Below are positions 7,350-16,109 of a DNA stretch of 26,750 bases, piece by piece. The notes beneath the pieces were generated by a model. It did not search any database. It had not been told where the DNA came from and saw only the letters and a list, made by a program, of their open reading frames with translations. Source of the DNA: an uncultured Acetatifactor sp. (lineage in GTDB: Bacteria > Bacillota > Clostridia > Lachnospirales > Lachnospiraceae); the NCBI GenBank assembly GCA_910580225.1, contig CAJTXE010000049.1:1-26750 (forward strand). Direction: 5' to 3'. Each line of letters opens with the position of its first letter. Within the stretch, counting starts at the first letter, position 1. The translations under genes and the position numbers were made by a program.

Positions 7350-8369
7350 ATGCCGACTGTAGAAGAATTACTGAACCATAAGGAACTGGTGGATTACACG
7401 AAAAACAGACAGCCCCAGAAGAAGGTACTGGAGGAACTGTTTCCGTCCCGGAAGACGGAAGCATTGGAGATCAAGATGATCAAGGGGGCGAACAACCTTC
7501 CCGTATCTGCGTCTATCCATGCCTTTGACACGGAGACGGAGATTGATCAGAGGGAAGGCGCCGGCTATGACACTGCGGAACTGGCTCTGATCAAGCGCAA
7601 GAGGAAGCTTTCCGAGAAGGAGATCATCCGCCTGGAAAGCCCCAGGAGCGACGCGGAGGAGCGGGAGGCCATCGGCAGGATCTACAATGACGTGGACGAT
7701 CTGCAGGACTCCGTGCTCACAAGGGCGGAGGCCATGAGAGGGGAGGCGCTGTCCACGGGGAAGCTTGTGATCAATGAAAACGGCTACAAGACGGAAATTG
7801 ATTACGGCGTGCCCGCGAACCACAGACAGACATTCACCTGGTCCTCCGGCGACCCGGATATCCTGGGAAACATGGACAGCGCGGTAGACAGGATCGTAAC
7901 CGACACAGGATTCACTCCTACAAGGGTGTTGACATCCAAAAAGAACCTGAACATTATCCTGAAGGATGAAAAGATACGGAAGGCCGTATTCGGCGTGAAC
8001 AGCGACAGGCTGCTCTCCAGGCAGGAGCTGAACACCTTCCTGCAGACCCAGGGACTTCCCCGGATTGCGTCTTATGATGCGAAGTACAGGCTCCTGTTAA
8101 AATCCGGCAAGTATGAGGCAAGGCGTTATTTTACAGAAAGCGCCTTTGTATTCATGCCTGACGGGGACATGGGGGAGACGCTGTTCGGATTGACTGCGGA
8201 AGAGCTGGAACTGCGGAAAAAGGAAGGAGTAGACATCTCCGAAATCGGGAACGTGGTGATAGAGCAGTACGCCACAAACGACCCTGTGGCCAAGTGGATC
8301 AAGGCAGTGGCCACGGCGCTGGTGACCTTTCCCTGCGCAGGAGAGGTGTACATTGCTACAATAAAATAA
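7350..8369 (+). CDS. Major capsid protein, lambda gpE family
   Basis: This 339-residue protein is the main shell subunit. It begins with a short helical arm (VEELLNHKELVDYTKNRQ) followed by the gpE-family core: KMIKGANNLPVSASIHAFDTE, the KRKLSEKEIIRLESPRSD segment, WSSGDPDILGNMDSAVDRI, TPTRVLTSKKNLNIILKD, and a C-terminal FVFMPDGDMGETLFG and VEQYATNDPVAKWIKA-like block. Length is normal for the family. ATG at 7350 is used with AAAGGAG nine bases upstream; the ATG at 7342 is out of frame and stops after six codons. Abundant expression is expected; no separate promoter is evident. Confidence 0.93.
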   Translation: MPTVEELLNHKELVDYTKNRQPQKKVLEELFPSRKTEALEIKMIKGANNLPVSASIHAFDTETEIDQREGAGYDTAELALIKRKRKLSEKEIIRLESPRSDAEEREAIGRIYNDVDDLQDSVLTRAEAMRGEALSTGKLVINENGYKTEIDYGVPANHRQTFTWSSGDPDILGNMDSAVDRIVTDTGFTPTRVLTSKKNLNIILKDEKIRKAVFGVNSDRLLSRQELNTFLQTQGLPRIASYDAKYRLLLKSGKYEARRYFTESAFVFMPDGDMGETLFGLTAEELELRKKEGVDISEIGNVVIEQYATNDPVAKWIKAVATALVTFPCAGEVYIATIK

Positions 8370-8382
8370 CGGGGGTGACTAC

Positions 8383-8775
8383 ATGTTTGACGTGGAAGCG
8401 GTAAAGGAGAGGCTGACGGCCTTCGGATATGAGACAGGGGAAGGGGACGACTTTTCCCTGTCTTTCTGTGTGGAGAAGGTGCGCGGCAGCATAAGAAACA
8501 GGACACACCTGGACATAGTTCCGGCGGGCCTGGAAGCTGCTGCCGTGGACATGGCCGCGGGGGAGTTCCTCCAGGCGAAGAAAACCTTTGCCCCGGACAG
8601 CCTGACAGGCCTGGACCTTGGCGCAGCGGTAAAGCAGATCCAGGCCGGGGATACCAACACGGTCTTTGCCACCGGGGAGGGAAGCCTGACCGCGGAGCAG
8701 CGTCTGGACATTTTCATCAGGCGTCTCCAGGCCAGGGAATCGGAAATCCTGCATTACAGGAGGCTGAAATGGTAA
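8383..8775 (+). CDS. Head-tail connector (adaptor) protein
   Basis: This 130-residue protein directly follows the capsid gene, where the adaptor that binds under the portal is encoded. Its sequence is mostly helical and carries the pattern of this group: an N-terminal VKERLTAFGYE helix, CVEKVRGSIRNRTHLDIVPAGLEAAAVDMAAGEFL, and a C-terminal ILHYRRLKW. Similar small proteins include YqbG/gp6-like connectors. ATG at 8383 follows GGGGGTGA. The gene ends inside the start of the next one with a 7-base overlap. Confidence 0.75.
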   Translation: MFDVEAVKERLTAFGYETGEGDDFSLSFCVEKVRGSIRNRTHLDIVPAGLEAAAVDMAAGEFLQAKKTFAPDSLTGLDLGAAVKQIQAGDTNTVFATGEGSLTAEQRLDIFIRRLQARESEILHYRRLKW

Positions 8776-9152
8776 CGGAACTGGAAAGGGCCGGGAGCGC
8801 GGCCAGGAAGGCGCTGGAAGCCGCTTATGAGGGCGAATGCACCATCATTGAGCGCCGGGACGTGAAGGATGAGGCAACGAAACTGTCCCGGCAGGAAGAA
8901 GTGACTGTCCTGGAGGGGCAGCCCTGCAAACTGTCTTTTGAAAAACTGGCGGCCGCTGCCCGGACGGAGACGGCATCGACTGTTTCCCAGGGGGTGAAGC
9001 TGTTCCTTGCGCCGGAAATCAGGGTAAACAGCGGTTCCCGGATAGTGGTCACCCAGAACGGGGTGACGGGAGAGTACTGCGCAAGCGGGGTGTCTGCCGT
9101 GTACAGCACCCACCAGGAGATCATCCTGGAGCTTTCGGAAAGGTGGGCATGA
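8769..9152 (+). CDS. Head closure (stopper) protein, putative
   Basis: The product has 127 residues and lies between adaptor and the gp10-like neck protein, the place of the stopper that closes the connector after packaging. A helical N-terminus (RAGSAARKALEAAYEG) precedes a beta-rich body with the segments VLEGQPCKLSF, KLFLAPEIRVNSGSRIVVTQNG and YSTHQEIILEL, which fit small beta-barrel head-closure proteins. The start ATG at 8769 overlaps the upstream gene by seven bases, and the next gene starts one base after its stop, so translation is coupled. Confidence 0.68.
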   Translation: MVTELERAGSAARKALEAAYEGECTIIERRDVKDEATKLSRQEEVTVLEGQPCKLSFEKLAAAARTETASTVSQGVKLFLAPEIRVNSGSRIVVTQNGVTGEYCASGVSAVYSTHQEIILELSERWA

Positions 9153-9153
9153 C

Positions 9154-9717
9154 ATGGCGAAGATGGGAAAAGTGGATCTGAAGGGGCTGAAGGAATTCCA
9201 GGAGAAACTGGAGAAGCAGCAGAAGGAGGCGGATGCCTTTCTGGAGGGCTGCGCGAGGGAGCTTGCCGCCCGGCTCCTGCGGATGGTGGTGATGCGCACG
9301 CCTGTGGGGGACTATTCCCATGAGGTGGAGGTGGTGGCAAAACGGGATTCCAAGAACCATAAAAAAGGCGAAGTCTACACAAAACGGGTGAATTCCGGCG
9401 GTAAAATGGGCGGCACCCTGAGGCGCGGATGGATTACGCAGAGAGAGGGAAGCGGTTCGGAGGGGCTGAAGACCAACGGGGCATCACAGTTTGCTGATTC
9501 CCTGAAGGTTCATCGTTTTAGTGATACTTATGTAATAGAGATCATGAATCCGGTAGAGTATGCGAGCTACGTGGAATATGGCCACAGAACTCCCGGCGGC
9601 AAGGGGTGGGTCAGGGGACAGTTCATGATGACGATCTCCGAACAGGAGCTGCAGACAATGGCCCCGCAGATTCTGGAAAGGAAGATTAAAAAGTTTTTAG
9701 AGGGCATGCGGAAATGA
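9154..9717 (+). CDS. HK97 gp10-like neck/tail completion protein
   Basis: This 187-residue protein matches the HK97 gp10-like family. The N-terminal half is a long helix (LKGLKEFQEKLEKQQKEADAFLEG) followed by LAARLLRMVVMRTPVGDYSH, where the RTPV(D/G) motif is typical. The C-terminal half contains the hallmark EIMNPVEYASYVEYGHRTPGGKGWV. The protein joins head and tail. It starts one base after the upstream stop and ends in an ATGA overlap with the next gene. Confidence 0.87.
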   Translation: MAKMGKVDLKGLKEFQEKLEKQQKEADAFLEGCARELAARLLRMVVMRTPVGDYSHEVEVVAKRDSKNHKKGEVYTKRVNSGGKMGGTLRRGWITQREGSGSEGLKTNGASQFADSLKVHRFSDTYVIEIMNPVEYASYVEYGHRTPGGKGWVRGQFMMTISEQELQTMAPQILERKIKKFLEGMRK

Positions 9718-10151
9718 CAAATGCAATCATAGGCGCTATCAGCAGGGCCCTGGACGCAGAGTTCGATGGCCGGTGCAGAATCTATATGGAGGAGAAGGAG
9801 CAGGATCTGAAAGGACCCTGTTTTTTTATCCAGTGCCTGAACCCCGCATCAGAGCATTTCCTGGGAAACCGGTATTCCAGGCGCAGCCAGTTCTGCATCC
9901 AGTACTTCCCGGAATCGGAAAGCAGCCCAAACCAGGAATGCCATGAGGTGGCAGAGCGGATGGACAGTGCGTTGGAATATATCCGTATGGATACCCTCCT
10001 GCGGGGGACGAAGCGAAACCACCGGATAGTGGACGGGGTGCTGAATTATTTTGTGAATTATAACTTCTTTGCGCGCAGGCAGGAAACGCCGGTTCCGGTA
10101 ATGGAGGAGCTGACCACAGATAGTAAAGTGAAAGGAGGAGGCGGGATTTGA
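9714..10151 (+). CDS. Tail terminator/completion family protein (DUF6838-like)
   Basis: The product has 145 residues and follows the gp10-like protein, as the tail terminator does. Recognisable segments are IIGAISRALDAEFDG, the CFFIQCLNPASEHFLGNRYSRR block, FCIQYFP and the C-terminal LNYFVNYNFFARR. These resemble the small phage tail terminator family found in PBSX-like elements. Such proteins cap the tail tube and stop its growth. It is coupled by ATGA with the gene before it. The C-terminal tail is glycine-rich because the next gene's ribosome binding site lies within it. Confidence 0.78.
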   Translation: MTNAIIGAISRALDAEFDGRCRIYMEEKEQDLKGPCFFIQCLNPASEHFLGNRYSRRSQFCIQYFPESESSPNQECHEVAERMDSALEYIRMDTLLRGTKRNHRIVDGVLNYFVNYNFFARRQETPVPVMEELTTDSKVKGGGGI

Positions 10152-10435
10152 AAGAGAAGAAGGATGCGGGCGCCACGGAGGGGAGCCTGACGGCGGTGGA
10201 AAGTACGACGCCCGGAGAGGGATGCGCAGGTACGGCTGCCGGTGAAAACACGGATGGATCCGGAAACAGTCACGGAAGCACTGTACAGAAGTATACGAAG
10301 GAGCAGTTGACGGCCTCGGCAAGGTTCAGGGACAGGAGGGACCTGGTAAAGGCACTGCTGGAAGAAGGGCAGCAGTATACCGTTGCGGAAGCGGACAGGA
10401 TGGTCCGGGAATTTATGAAAGGAAAGGTGGAGTGA
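10148..10435 (+). CDS. Small protein upstream of the tail sheath, unknown role
   Basis: This 95-residue protein has a disordered, Gly/Ser/Thr/Glu-rich N-terminal half and a compact helical C-terminal half (KYTKEQLTASARFRDRRDLVKALL, then YTVAEADRMVREFMKGKVE). Small proteins with this C-terminal pattern are often found just before the sheath gene in Clostridia phages. The start is TTG at 10148, five bases after a strong GGAGGAGGCGG site, and overlaps the previous stop. No function is known to me; an assembly helper for the tail tip or sheath would fit the position but is inference. Confidence 0.68.
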   Translation: MKEKKDAGATEGSLTAVESTTPGEGCAGTAAGENTDGSGNSHGSTVQKYTKEQLTASARFRDRRDLVKALLEEGQQYTVAEADRMVREFMKGKVE

Positions 10436-10437
10436 TT

Positions 10438-11742
10438 ATGGCTTTAGGAGGAGGCGTATTTGTCGCGCAGAATAAAAAACTGCCAGGCACATATATGGTC
10501 TTTGTGTCGAAAGCAGGGGCTTCGGCTGCTTTGTCAGACAGGGGAGTATGCACCATGCCCCTGGAACTGGACTGGGGGCCGGAGGATGAAGTGTTTACTG
10601 TAACCAATGAGGCGTTTCAGAAAAATGCCATGAGGATCTTCGGGTATTCTGCAGAGCACGAAAAGATGAAGGGGCTGGGGGATTTATTCCTGAACGCAAA
10701 GACGCTGCATGCGTACCGGCTGAATGGCGGTACAAGAGCATCAAATGACTTTGCCGTTGCCCTGTACAGCGGGACGCGGGGAAATGACCTGAAAATTGTT
10801 ATTCAGGAGAATGTGGATGACAGCAGTCTGTATGATGTCTGCACTTACATGGGGACAGCACTGGTTGACAGCCAGACCGTGGAGGAGGCATCCGGGCTTG
10901 CGGCAAATGATTATGTGGTATTTAAGAAGGATGCAGTACTTGAAGCGACAGCGGCGGCCCCACTGACGGGAGGCGCCAATGGCACGGCGGACGGTGAGGC
11001 GCACCAGAAGTACCTGGATAAGATAGAATCTTTTTCCTTTCATACAATGGGGACGACAGTTACAGAGGAAGCCGTGAAGAAACTGTATGCGGCCTTTAAT
11101 AAACGCCTGCGCGACGAAATGGGTATTAAGTTCCAGCTGGTTCTTCATAACCTGGCGGCTGATTACATGGGGGTTATCAGTGTAAAAAATGAAACTTCTG
11201 ATCAGGGATGGCCGGCATCCTCCCTGGTATACTGGGTGACCGGTGCGGAATGCGGGTGTGAAATTAACAGAACCCTGCAGAACCGGAAATATGACGGGGC
11301 GTTTACTGTCAGAACGGTTTATACGCAGGCCCAGCTGGCACGGTGTATCGAAAAGGGGGAATTTGTGCTTCACAGGGTCAGTGCAGATATCCGGGTGCTG
11401 GACGACATCAACAGCAAGGAGACTGTCGGTGATACGGAAGGGGAGATATTCAAAAACAATCAGACCATCCGTGTCATTGACCAGATCGCCAATGATATTG
11501 CGGTGCTGTTCAGTACAAAATATCTGGGGACATTTCCGAATAATAATGCGGGAAGGGTTTCCCTGTGGTCGGATATAGTGGCGCACCACCGCAGCATGGA
11601 AAAGACCGGGGCAATAGAAGAATTTTCGGATGCAGATGTCACCGTGGAGCAGGGGGACACTAAGAAATCTGTTGTGGTAACTGATTCCGTTACCGTAGTC
11701 AGTGCCATGGATAAGCTGTATATGTCCGTGGCAGTGGTATAA
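10438..11742 (+). CDS. Phage tail sheath protein (XkdK-like)
   Basis: This 434-residue protein forms the contractile sheath around the tail tube and proves the phage is contractile-tailed. It opens with ALGGGVFVAQNKKLPGTYMVF and later has ASAALSDRG, both typical of the XkdK group. The variable middle domain is followed by the conserved C-terminal part with RVLDDINSKE, NNQTIRVIDQIANDIAVLF and a final beta strand region (SVVVTDSVTVVSAMDKLYMSV) that links neighbouring subunits. ATG at 10438 is chosen over GTG at 10432 by spacing to AAGGTGG. The tail tube gene follows. Confidence 0.95.
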   Translation: MALGGGVFVAQNKKLPGTYMVFVSKAGASAALSDRGVCTMPLELDWGPEDEVFTVTNEAFQKNAMRIFGYSAEHEKMKGLGDLFLNAKTLHAYRLNGGTRASNDFAVALYSGTRGNDLKIVIQENVDDSSLYDVCTYMGTALVDSQTVEEASGLAANDYVVFKKDAVLEATAAAPLTGGANGTADGEAHQKYLDKIESFSFHTMGTTVTEEAVKKLYAAFNKRLRDEMGIKFQLVLHNLAADYMGVISVKNETSDQGWPASSLVYWVTGAECGCEINRTLQNRKYDGAFTVRTVYTQAQLARCIEKGEFVLHRVSADIRVLDDINSKETVGDTEGEIFKNNQTIRVIDQIANDIAVLFSTKYLGTFPNNNAGRVSLWSDIVAHHRSMEKTGAIEEFSDADVTVEQGDTKKSVVVTDSVTVVSAMDKLYMSVAVV

Positions 11743-11761
11743 AGAAGGGGGGGAATGAAAG

Positions 11762-12238
11762 ATGTCAGGCAATTCAACTATGGTTGCAAATGATGCCGTT
11801 TTCGGCGGGCTTGCGGAGTGTTTTATCACCATCGACGGACGGCGTTACAACTTTATGAGCATGACGGACTTCGAAAGTACATGGGAAGTAAAGATTGCGG
11901 ATATCCCTATCCTTGGACAGGTGGGGATGGGACACAAGGCAGCGGGGGGCAAGGGTACCTGGAGCGGGACCGCGCATTACAACCAGTCCGTTTTCCGGAT
12001 GATGGCTGACAAGTATCAGAAGACAGGCATTATGCCGTATTTTGAGATGCAGGTGAGCAACGAGGATCCGACCAGTACCGTTGGGAGGCAGACCATTATC
12101 CACAGAGGATGCCTCTGTGATAAGTTTACCCTGGCGAAGTTCCAGGCAGGAGAGGGGGAGGCCCTGGATGAGGAGCTTTCCGGAACTTTTGAAAGCTGGG
12201 ACATTCCTGAAAAATTCGCAGATATGGAGGGGGTCTGA
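11762..12238 (+). CDS. Phage tail tube protein (XkdM-like)
   Basis: This 158-residue protein builds the inner tube of the contractile tail. Family features are FGGLAECFITIDGRRYNFMSM near the start, the segment KIADIPILGQVGMGHKAAG, the WSGTAHYNQSVFRMM block, and the C-terminal LDEELSGTFESWDIPEKF. Length is normal for the XkdM/DUF2001 family. ATG at 11762 follows an AAGGGGGGGAA site. Sheath and tube genes are adjacent as in PBSX. Confidence 0.93.
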   Translation: MSGNSTMVANDAVFGGLAECFITIDGRRYNFMSMTDFESTWEVKIADIPILGQVGMGHKAAGGKGTWSGTAHYNQSVFRMMADKYQKTGIMPYFEMQVSNEDPTSTVGRQTIIHRGCLCDKFTLAKFQAGEGEALDEELSGTFESWDIPEKFADMEGV

Positions 12239-12286
12239 ACTGCCCAGCATCTGAACACAAAATAAAAATGAAAGAGAGGAAACAAT

Positions 12287-12721
12287 ATGTCAAAATTTTC
12301 CAGGTTCATGAAGGGAAACAAAAAGAAAAAGGAAAATGGATTTTATGCCCCGACGGAGTCACTCTGTGATGAGGCAACCGGAAAGCCCCTGGAATGGGAA
12401 TTCCGCCACCTGACATCGAAGGAGAATGACGAACTGCGGGATTCCTGTACCATTGAAGTGCAGGTCACGGGAAAACCCAACCTGTTCAGGCCCAGACTGA
12501 ATTCCTCCCGATATATCAATAAAATGATCTGCGCGGCGACGGTAAGCCCTGATCTGCAGGATGCCGATCTGCAGAACAGCTACGGGGTCATGACACCGGA
12601 AGACCTGCTTTATGCAATGGTGGACGATTCCGGCGAATACGCGGAACTGGGAACATGGATGCAGAAATTTCAGGGATTTACCAGGACGCTTGACGATAAG
12701 GTGGAAGAGGCAAAAAACTGA
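12287..12721 (+). CDS. Tail assembly chaperone, short form (XkdN-like)
   Basis: This 144-residue protein is the zero-frame product of the tail assembly chaperone gene, needed to fold the tape measure protein and start tail assembly. Conserved features are the FMKGNKKKKEN start, ESLCDEATGKPLEWEFRHLTSKENDELRDSC and FRPRLNSSRYINKMICAATVSPDLQDADLQ, then TPEDLLYAMVDDSGEY. The last codons are AAA AAC before TGA and form the slip site A AAA AAC, described in the longer form. ATG at 12287 follows AGAGAGGAAA. It lies between tube and tape measure genes as expected. Confidence 0.9.
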   Translation: MSKFSRFMKGNKKKKENGFYAPTESLCDEATGKPLEWEFRHLTSKENDELRDSCTIEVQVTGKPNLFRPRLNSSRYINKMICAATVSPDLQDADLQNSYGVMTPEDLLYAMVDDSGEYAELGTWMQKFQGFTRTLDDKVEEAKN

Positions 12722-12912
12722 TTGAGGGAGGGGACGGGGAAGCAAATTATGCTTACTATGCCCTCCATAAGTTCCACATAAGGCCGAAAGAATTTCTGGA
12801 AATGGATGAGGAGGAAAAGGCATTTGTTATAGCAGCCATTAAGGTCAAGATAAAGAATGATAAGAAGAAAGAAAAGGAACTGAAAAGGAAAGCGCAGCAG
12901 AAAGGCAGGTGA
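12287..12912 (+). CDS. Tail assembly chaperone, long form made by -1 frameshift
   Basis: The slip site A AAA AAC lies at 12712-12718, directly before the TGA of the short form. A -1 shift there continues at 12718 into a frame open to TGA at 12910-12912 and adds 64 residues (GGDGEANYAYYALHKF, then FLEMDEEEKAFVIAAIKVKI and a Lys-rich tail), for about 208 in total. The added part has no start or ribosome binding site of its own, and its sequence is typical of the second half of these chaperones. GGAGGG (12727-12732), eight bases after the slip site, can pair with CCCTCC (12761-12766) and may stimulate slipping. The tape measure ATG overlaps its stop, which couples translation. Confidence 0.85.
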
Positions 12913-15900
12913 TGACTGTGGCATCCATACAGACAGGAATAGAGCTTCATGACGGTTTCACGGGTGTGATGAGCAGCATCATCGGCGCAGTTCAGTCTGC
13001 CATGGTGGAAATGGAGGCCATGCAGGGCACAATGAGTGCGGATATTGATATGGCGGGCATGGAGGAGGCCAGGGGCGAGATAGACCGGGCTGCCATGGCT
13101 GTGGCGGAACTGGAACAGGCTGTGTCAGGGCTGTCAGCTCTGAACATCCATATCCCGCAGCCGGACCTGCCGGGCGCGGTGCAGGTGGTCAATGGAGAGA
13201 CGTTTCCAGCACAGAGAGAGCCGGCGGGACAGGGGCTGCTGGAGGCCAGACCGGCGGTGCTTCCCAATGCCCCTCCGGTGTCGGATGCATACGGCGGTGC
13301 AGTGCAGCAGGAAATAGATCATATTTCCAGGCGTCTGGACGAGGTTGCCAGGCTGCAGCAGTCTATTAATGAGGTGTCAAAAAATATGTACATTCTGCCG
13401 GAGGAAACGGCAGGGGAGATCGGCAGCATAAACCGGCAGATTGTACAGATGGAGAAAGCGCTGAACTTTCTGGAGGAAAATCCGTTTCATATGGATTCTT
13501 CCGTTGCAGAACTGCAGATTAAGAGTATTTCCACGGGGCTGGAGGAGCTGGCTGCAAAGCAGCAGAAACTGGACGGTTATCTGGATAATATACCATCAAT
13601 ACACCTGGATGTGGATACACAGGAATTGGCAGAGCTGGAGGAACAGAAAATTTCGCCTGTCATCACGCGTCTGGATGTAGACTCGCAGGAGCTGTCGGCT
13701 GTGCTGCCGGAAACGGTTTCTGTTTCGGTAGAATGGCAGGCGGATAACCTGGAGGTTTTCTCGGGTTCCGGGATGGATCGCTTCCGACAGGAGGTGCAGA
13801 GTACGGATGCCATGCTGCAGCAGTTGTGCAGCACACAGGACGCCATTGCCAGGCAGGCTTATAATACCGACATTCTTCCTCCGGAGGCTTTCCAGAACCT
13901 GAACAGCCTGGCAGTCCGTATGGACGGTATCCGGGACAGGATCCGGCAGATAGAGGGAAATCCTCTTAACATGGGGACGGACCTGGCAAGCCGGGAACTG
14001 GAACAGCTGCGGGGGCAGCTGAATCAGCTGGTCAATGAACAGAACGATCTGACTGCCGCAATGGCGGATATGGATGTGGGGGCTGCAAATGCGGCTTACC
14101 TGCGCCTGTCGCAGACTGTCAGCGGTACGGAACGGTATATCCGTGACAATGTAGACGAACAGGGACGGTTTAACCAGGAGATACAGCAGGGGACGCGGCA
14201 GGCGGATAACCTGATGGACACCATCAAATGTGCTGCAGCGGCTTATGTAAGCATCCAGAGTATCGGAAATATAATAAACCTTTCAGACACCATGATACAA
14301 ACCACTGCCCGACTTGACCTGATTGTGGATGATGACGGAAGTATTGATGAATTACAAAACAAACTTTATGCATCTGCACAGAACGCAAGGGGTTCCTACA
14401 TGGCTACTGCTGATGCGGTTTCCAAGATGGGTATGCAGGCATCACAGGCATTTACCTCCAATGATGAACTGATTGCATTTACGGAACTGCTGAATAAGTC
14501 TTTTGTAAATGCCGGGACTTCTGTTCAGGGGGTTGATTCCGTCATGCTGCAGCTTACTCAGTCTATGGCAGCGGGAAAGCTGCAGGGAGAGGAACTGAAT
14601 GCGGTTTTAGACAACGCTGCCCCGATTGTGCAGAATATTCAGCGCTACCTGGAAGAAGTGCAGAATATTGATGCAGGTAATATTAAGGAATTGGCATCAG
14701 AAGGTGTGATTACTGCCGACATCATAAAAAATGCAATGTTTTATGCTGCGGATGACATCAATGCAAAATTCGAATCAATGCCCATGACCTGGGGGCAGAC
14801 CTGGCAGTCGATCCAGAATACGGCATTGATTGCATTTCAGCCTGTTCTTCAGAGACTGAATGACATTGCCAACAGTGAATCGTTCCAGGCCTTTGTGAAC
14901 GGTGCGGTTCAGATGATGGCTGTCCTTGCGAATATTGTTCTGGAAATTTTCGACCTGGTAGCTGCAGTTGGTGGGTTTATAGCGGATAACTGGTCAATTA
15001 TCAGCCCTGTTATTTACGGGGTCATCGCTGCTTTGGCGGTTTATGCAGGGTATCTTGCCATTGTAAAGGGGATTGAAATAGCATCCGCGGTGGCAACGGC
15101 AGTTATGACAGGGGCAAAGTTACTTGCTTCTGCGGCCATGGTGGTGTTTACCGGTGCAGCATGGGGTGCTGCTACAGCGCAGATGGGGCTTAACAGCGCG
15201 ATGCATGCATCTCCCATTATGTGGATTATTATCCTGATTGTTGCCTTAGTTGCTGCCATATATGCAGCATGCAGTGCTATTGCAGACATGACAGGCATTG
15301 CAGATTCAGGTTTCGGTGTGATCTGCGGCGGTGTAAATGTGGTTATTCAGTTCTTCAGGAACCTGGGTCTGACCGTGGCAAACATTGCACTGGGGATAGG
15401 CAACGCAATAGCAGCCCTTGCGGGAAATATGATGGCTGCTTTCCATAATGCGATCTGTTCCGTGCAGGCATGGTTTTATGATCTTCTGTCAACCGCACTG
15501 TCAGTTATAGAGGGGATATGTGAATCTCTGAACAGGCTGCCGTTTGTGGAATTTGATTATTCTGTTGTTACTTCAGCAGCAGATGATTATGCGGCCAAAG
15601 CTGTAGCGGCAGAGGCTGACAAGGAAGACTACACCAGTATAAGCGATGCGTTCAGGGAAGGATTCAGCACATTTGATACCTTTCAGGAAGGATGGGCAGC
15701 AGATGCGTTTGCGGCAGGAGCTTCCTGGGGAGACGGTGTCGCGGAAAAGGTCAGTGATTTCAGCCTGGAGGATGTGTTTGGCAGTACGGACATACCTAAT
15801 GTGGAGGACTATACATCCGGCTTCGATGATGTTATGACGGAAAACGGCATGGCAGGGAACCTGGGGGACATAGCGGACAATACCGGCAGTATTAAGGATT

Positions 15901-16109
15901 CCCTTGATTGCACGGAGGAAGATTTAAAGTACCTGCGGGACATTGCGGAGCAGGAGGCCGTAAACCGGTATACGGTTGCGGAAGTAAAGATAGAGCAGAC
16001 AAACTACAATGACATCGGCGGCAGCATGGATCTGGACGGGGTTATGTCGGAGCTGACAGAATCCGTTAAGGAGGCTGCAGACAGTATAACGGAAGGGGTG
16101 CATGTGTAA
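12912..16109 (+). CDS. Tail tape measure protein
   Basis: This 1065-residue protein sets tail length and helps pass DNA through the host membrane. Residues 1 to about 440 are helical, rich in Gln and Glu, with two LDVD(T/S)QEL units near residues 231-260. The tape measure core, near residues 455-660, has LSDTMIQTTARLDLI, YMATADAVSKMGMQA, FTELLNKSFVNAGTS, VMLQLTQSMAAGKLQGEELNAVL and WGQTWQSIQNTALIAF. Hydrophobic and glycine/alanine-rich segments between about 673 and 843 can cross a membrane. The C-terminus is acidic and helical. ATG at 12912 overlaps the chaperone stop (TGATG). The product is shorter than long-tailed phage tape measures, which suggests a fairly short tail. Confidence 0.93.
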   Translation: MTVASIQTGIELHDGFTGVMSSIIGAVQSAMVEMEAMQGTMSADIDMAGMEEARGEIDRAAMAVAELEQAVSGLSALNIHIPQPDLPGAVQVVNGETFPAQREPAGQGLLEARPAVLPNAPPVSDAYGGAVQQEIDHISRRLDEVARLQQSINEVSKNMYILPEETAGEIGSINRQIVQMEKALNFLEENPFHMDSSVAELQIKSISTGLEELAAKQQKLDGYLDNIPSIHLDVDTQELAELEEQKISPVITRLDVDSQELSAVLPETVSVSVEWQADNLEVFSGSGMDRFRQEVQSTDAMLQQLCSTQDAIARQAYNTDILPPEAFQNLNSLAVRMDGIRDRIRQIEGNPLNMGTDLASRELEQLRGQLNQLVNEQNDLTAAMADMDVGAANAAYLRLSQTVSGTERYIRDNVDEQGRFNQEIQQGTRQADNLMDTIKCAAAAYVSIQSIGNIINLSDTMIQTTARLDLIVDDDGSIDELQNKLYASAQNARGSYMATADAVSKMGMQASQAFTSNDELIAFTELLNKSFVNAGTSVQGVDSVMLQLTQSMAAGKLQGEELNAVLDNAAPIVQNIQRYLEEVQNIDAGNIKELASEGVITADIIKNAMFYAADDINAKFESMPMTWGQTWQSIQNTALIAFQPVLQRLNDIANSESFQAFVNGAVQMMAVLANIVLEIFDLVAAVGGFIADNWSIISPVIYGVIAALAVYAGYLAIVKGIEIASAVATAVMTGAKLLASAAMVVFTGAAWGAATAQMGLNSAMHASPIMWIIILIVALVAAIYAACSAIADMTGIADSGFGVICGGVNVVIQFFRNLGLTVANIALGIGNAIAALAGNMMAAFHNAICSVQAWFYDLLSTALSVIEGICESLNRLPFVEFDYSVVTSAADDYAAKAVAAEADKEDYTSISDAFREGFSTFDTFQEGWAADAFAAGASWGDGVAEKVSDFSLEDVFGSTDIPNVEDYTSGFDDVMTENGMAGNLGDIADNTGSIKDSLDCTEEDLKYLRDIAEQEAVNRYTVAEVKIEQTNYNDIGGSMDLDGVMSELTESVKEAADSITEGVHV

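Noticed and set aside
7342..7362. ATG at 7342 as start of the capsid gene or of a leader peptide
   Set aside because: It is out of frame with the capsid and stops after six codons. The capsid start at 7350 fits the family N-terminus.
10741..11832. Long open frame on the minus strand (363 codons) opposite the tail sheath
   Set aside because: The + strand sheath gene is clear, and the minus-strand product has no recognisable domain and no ribosome binding site.
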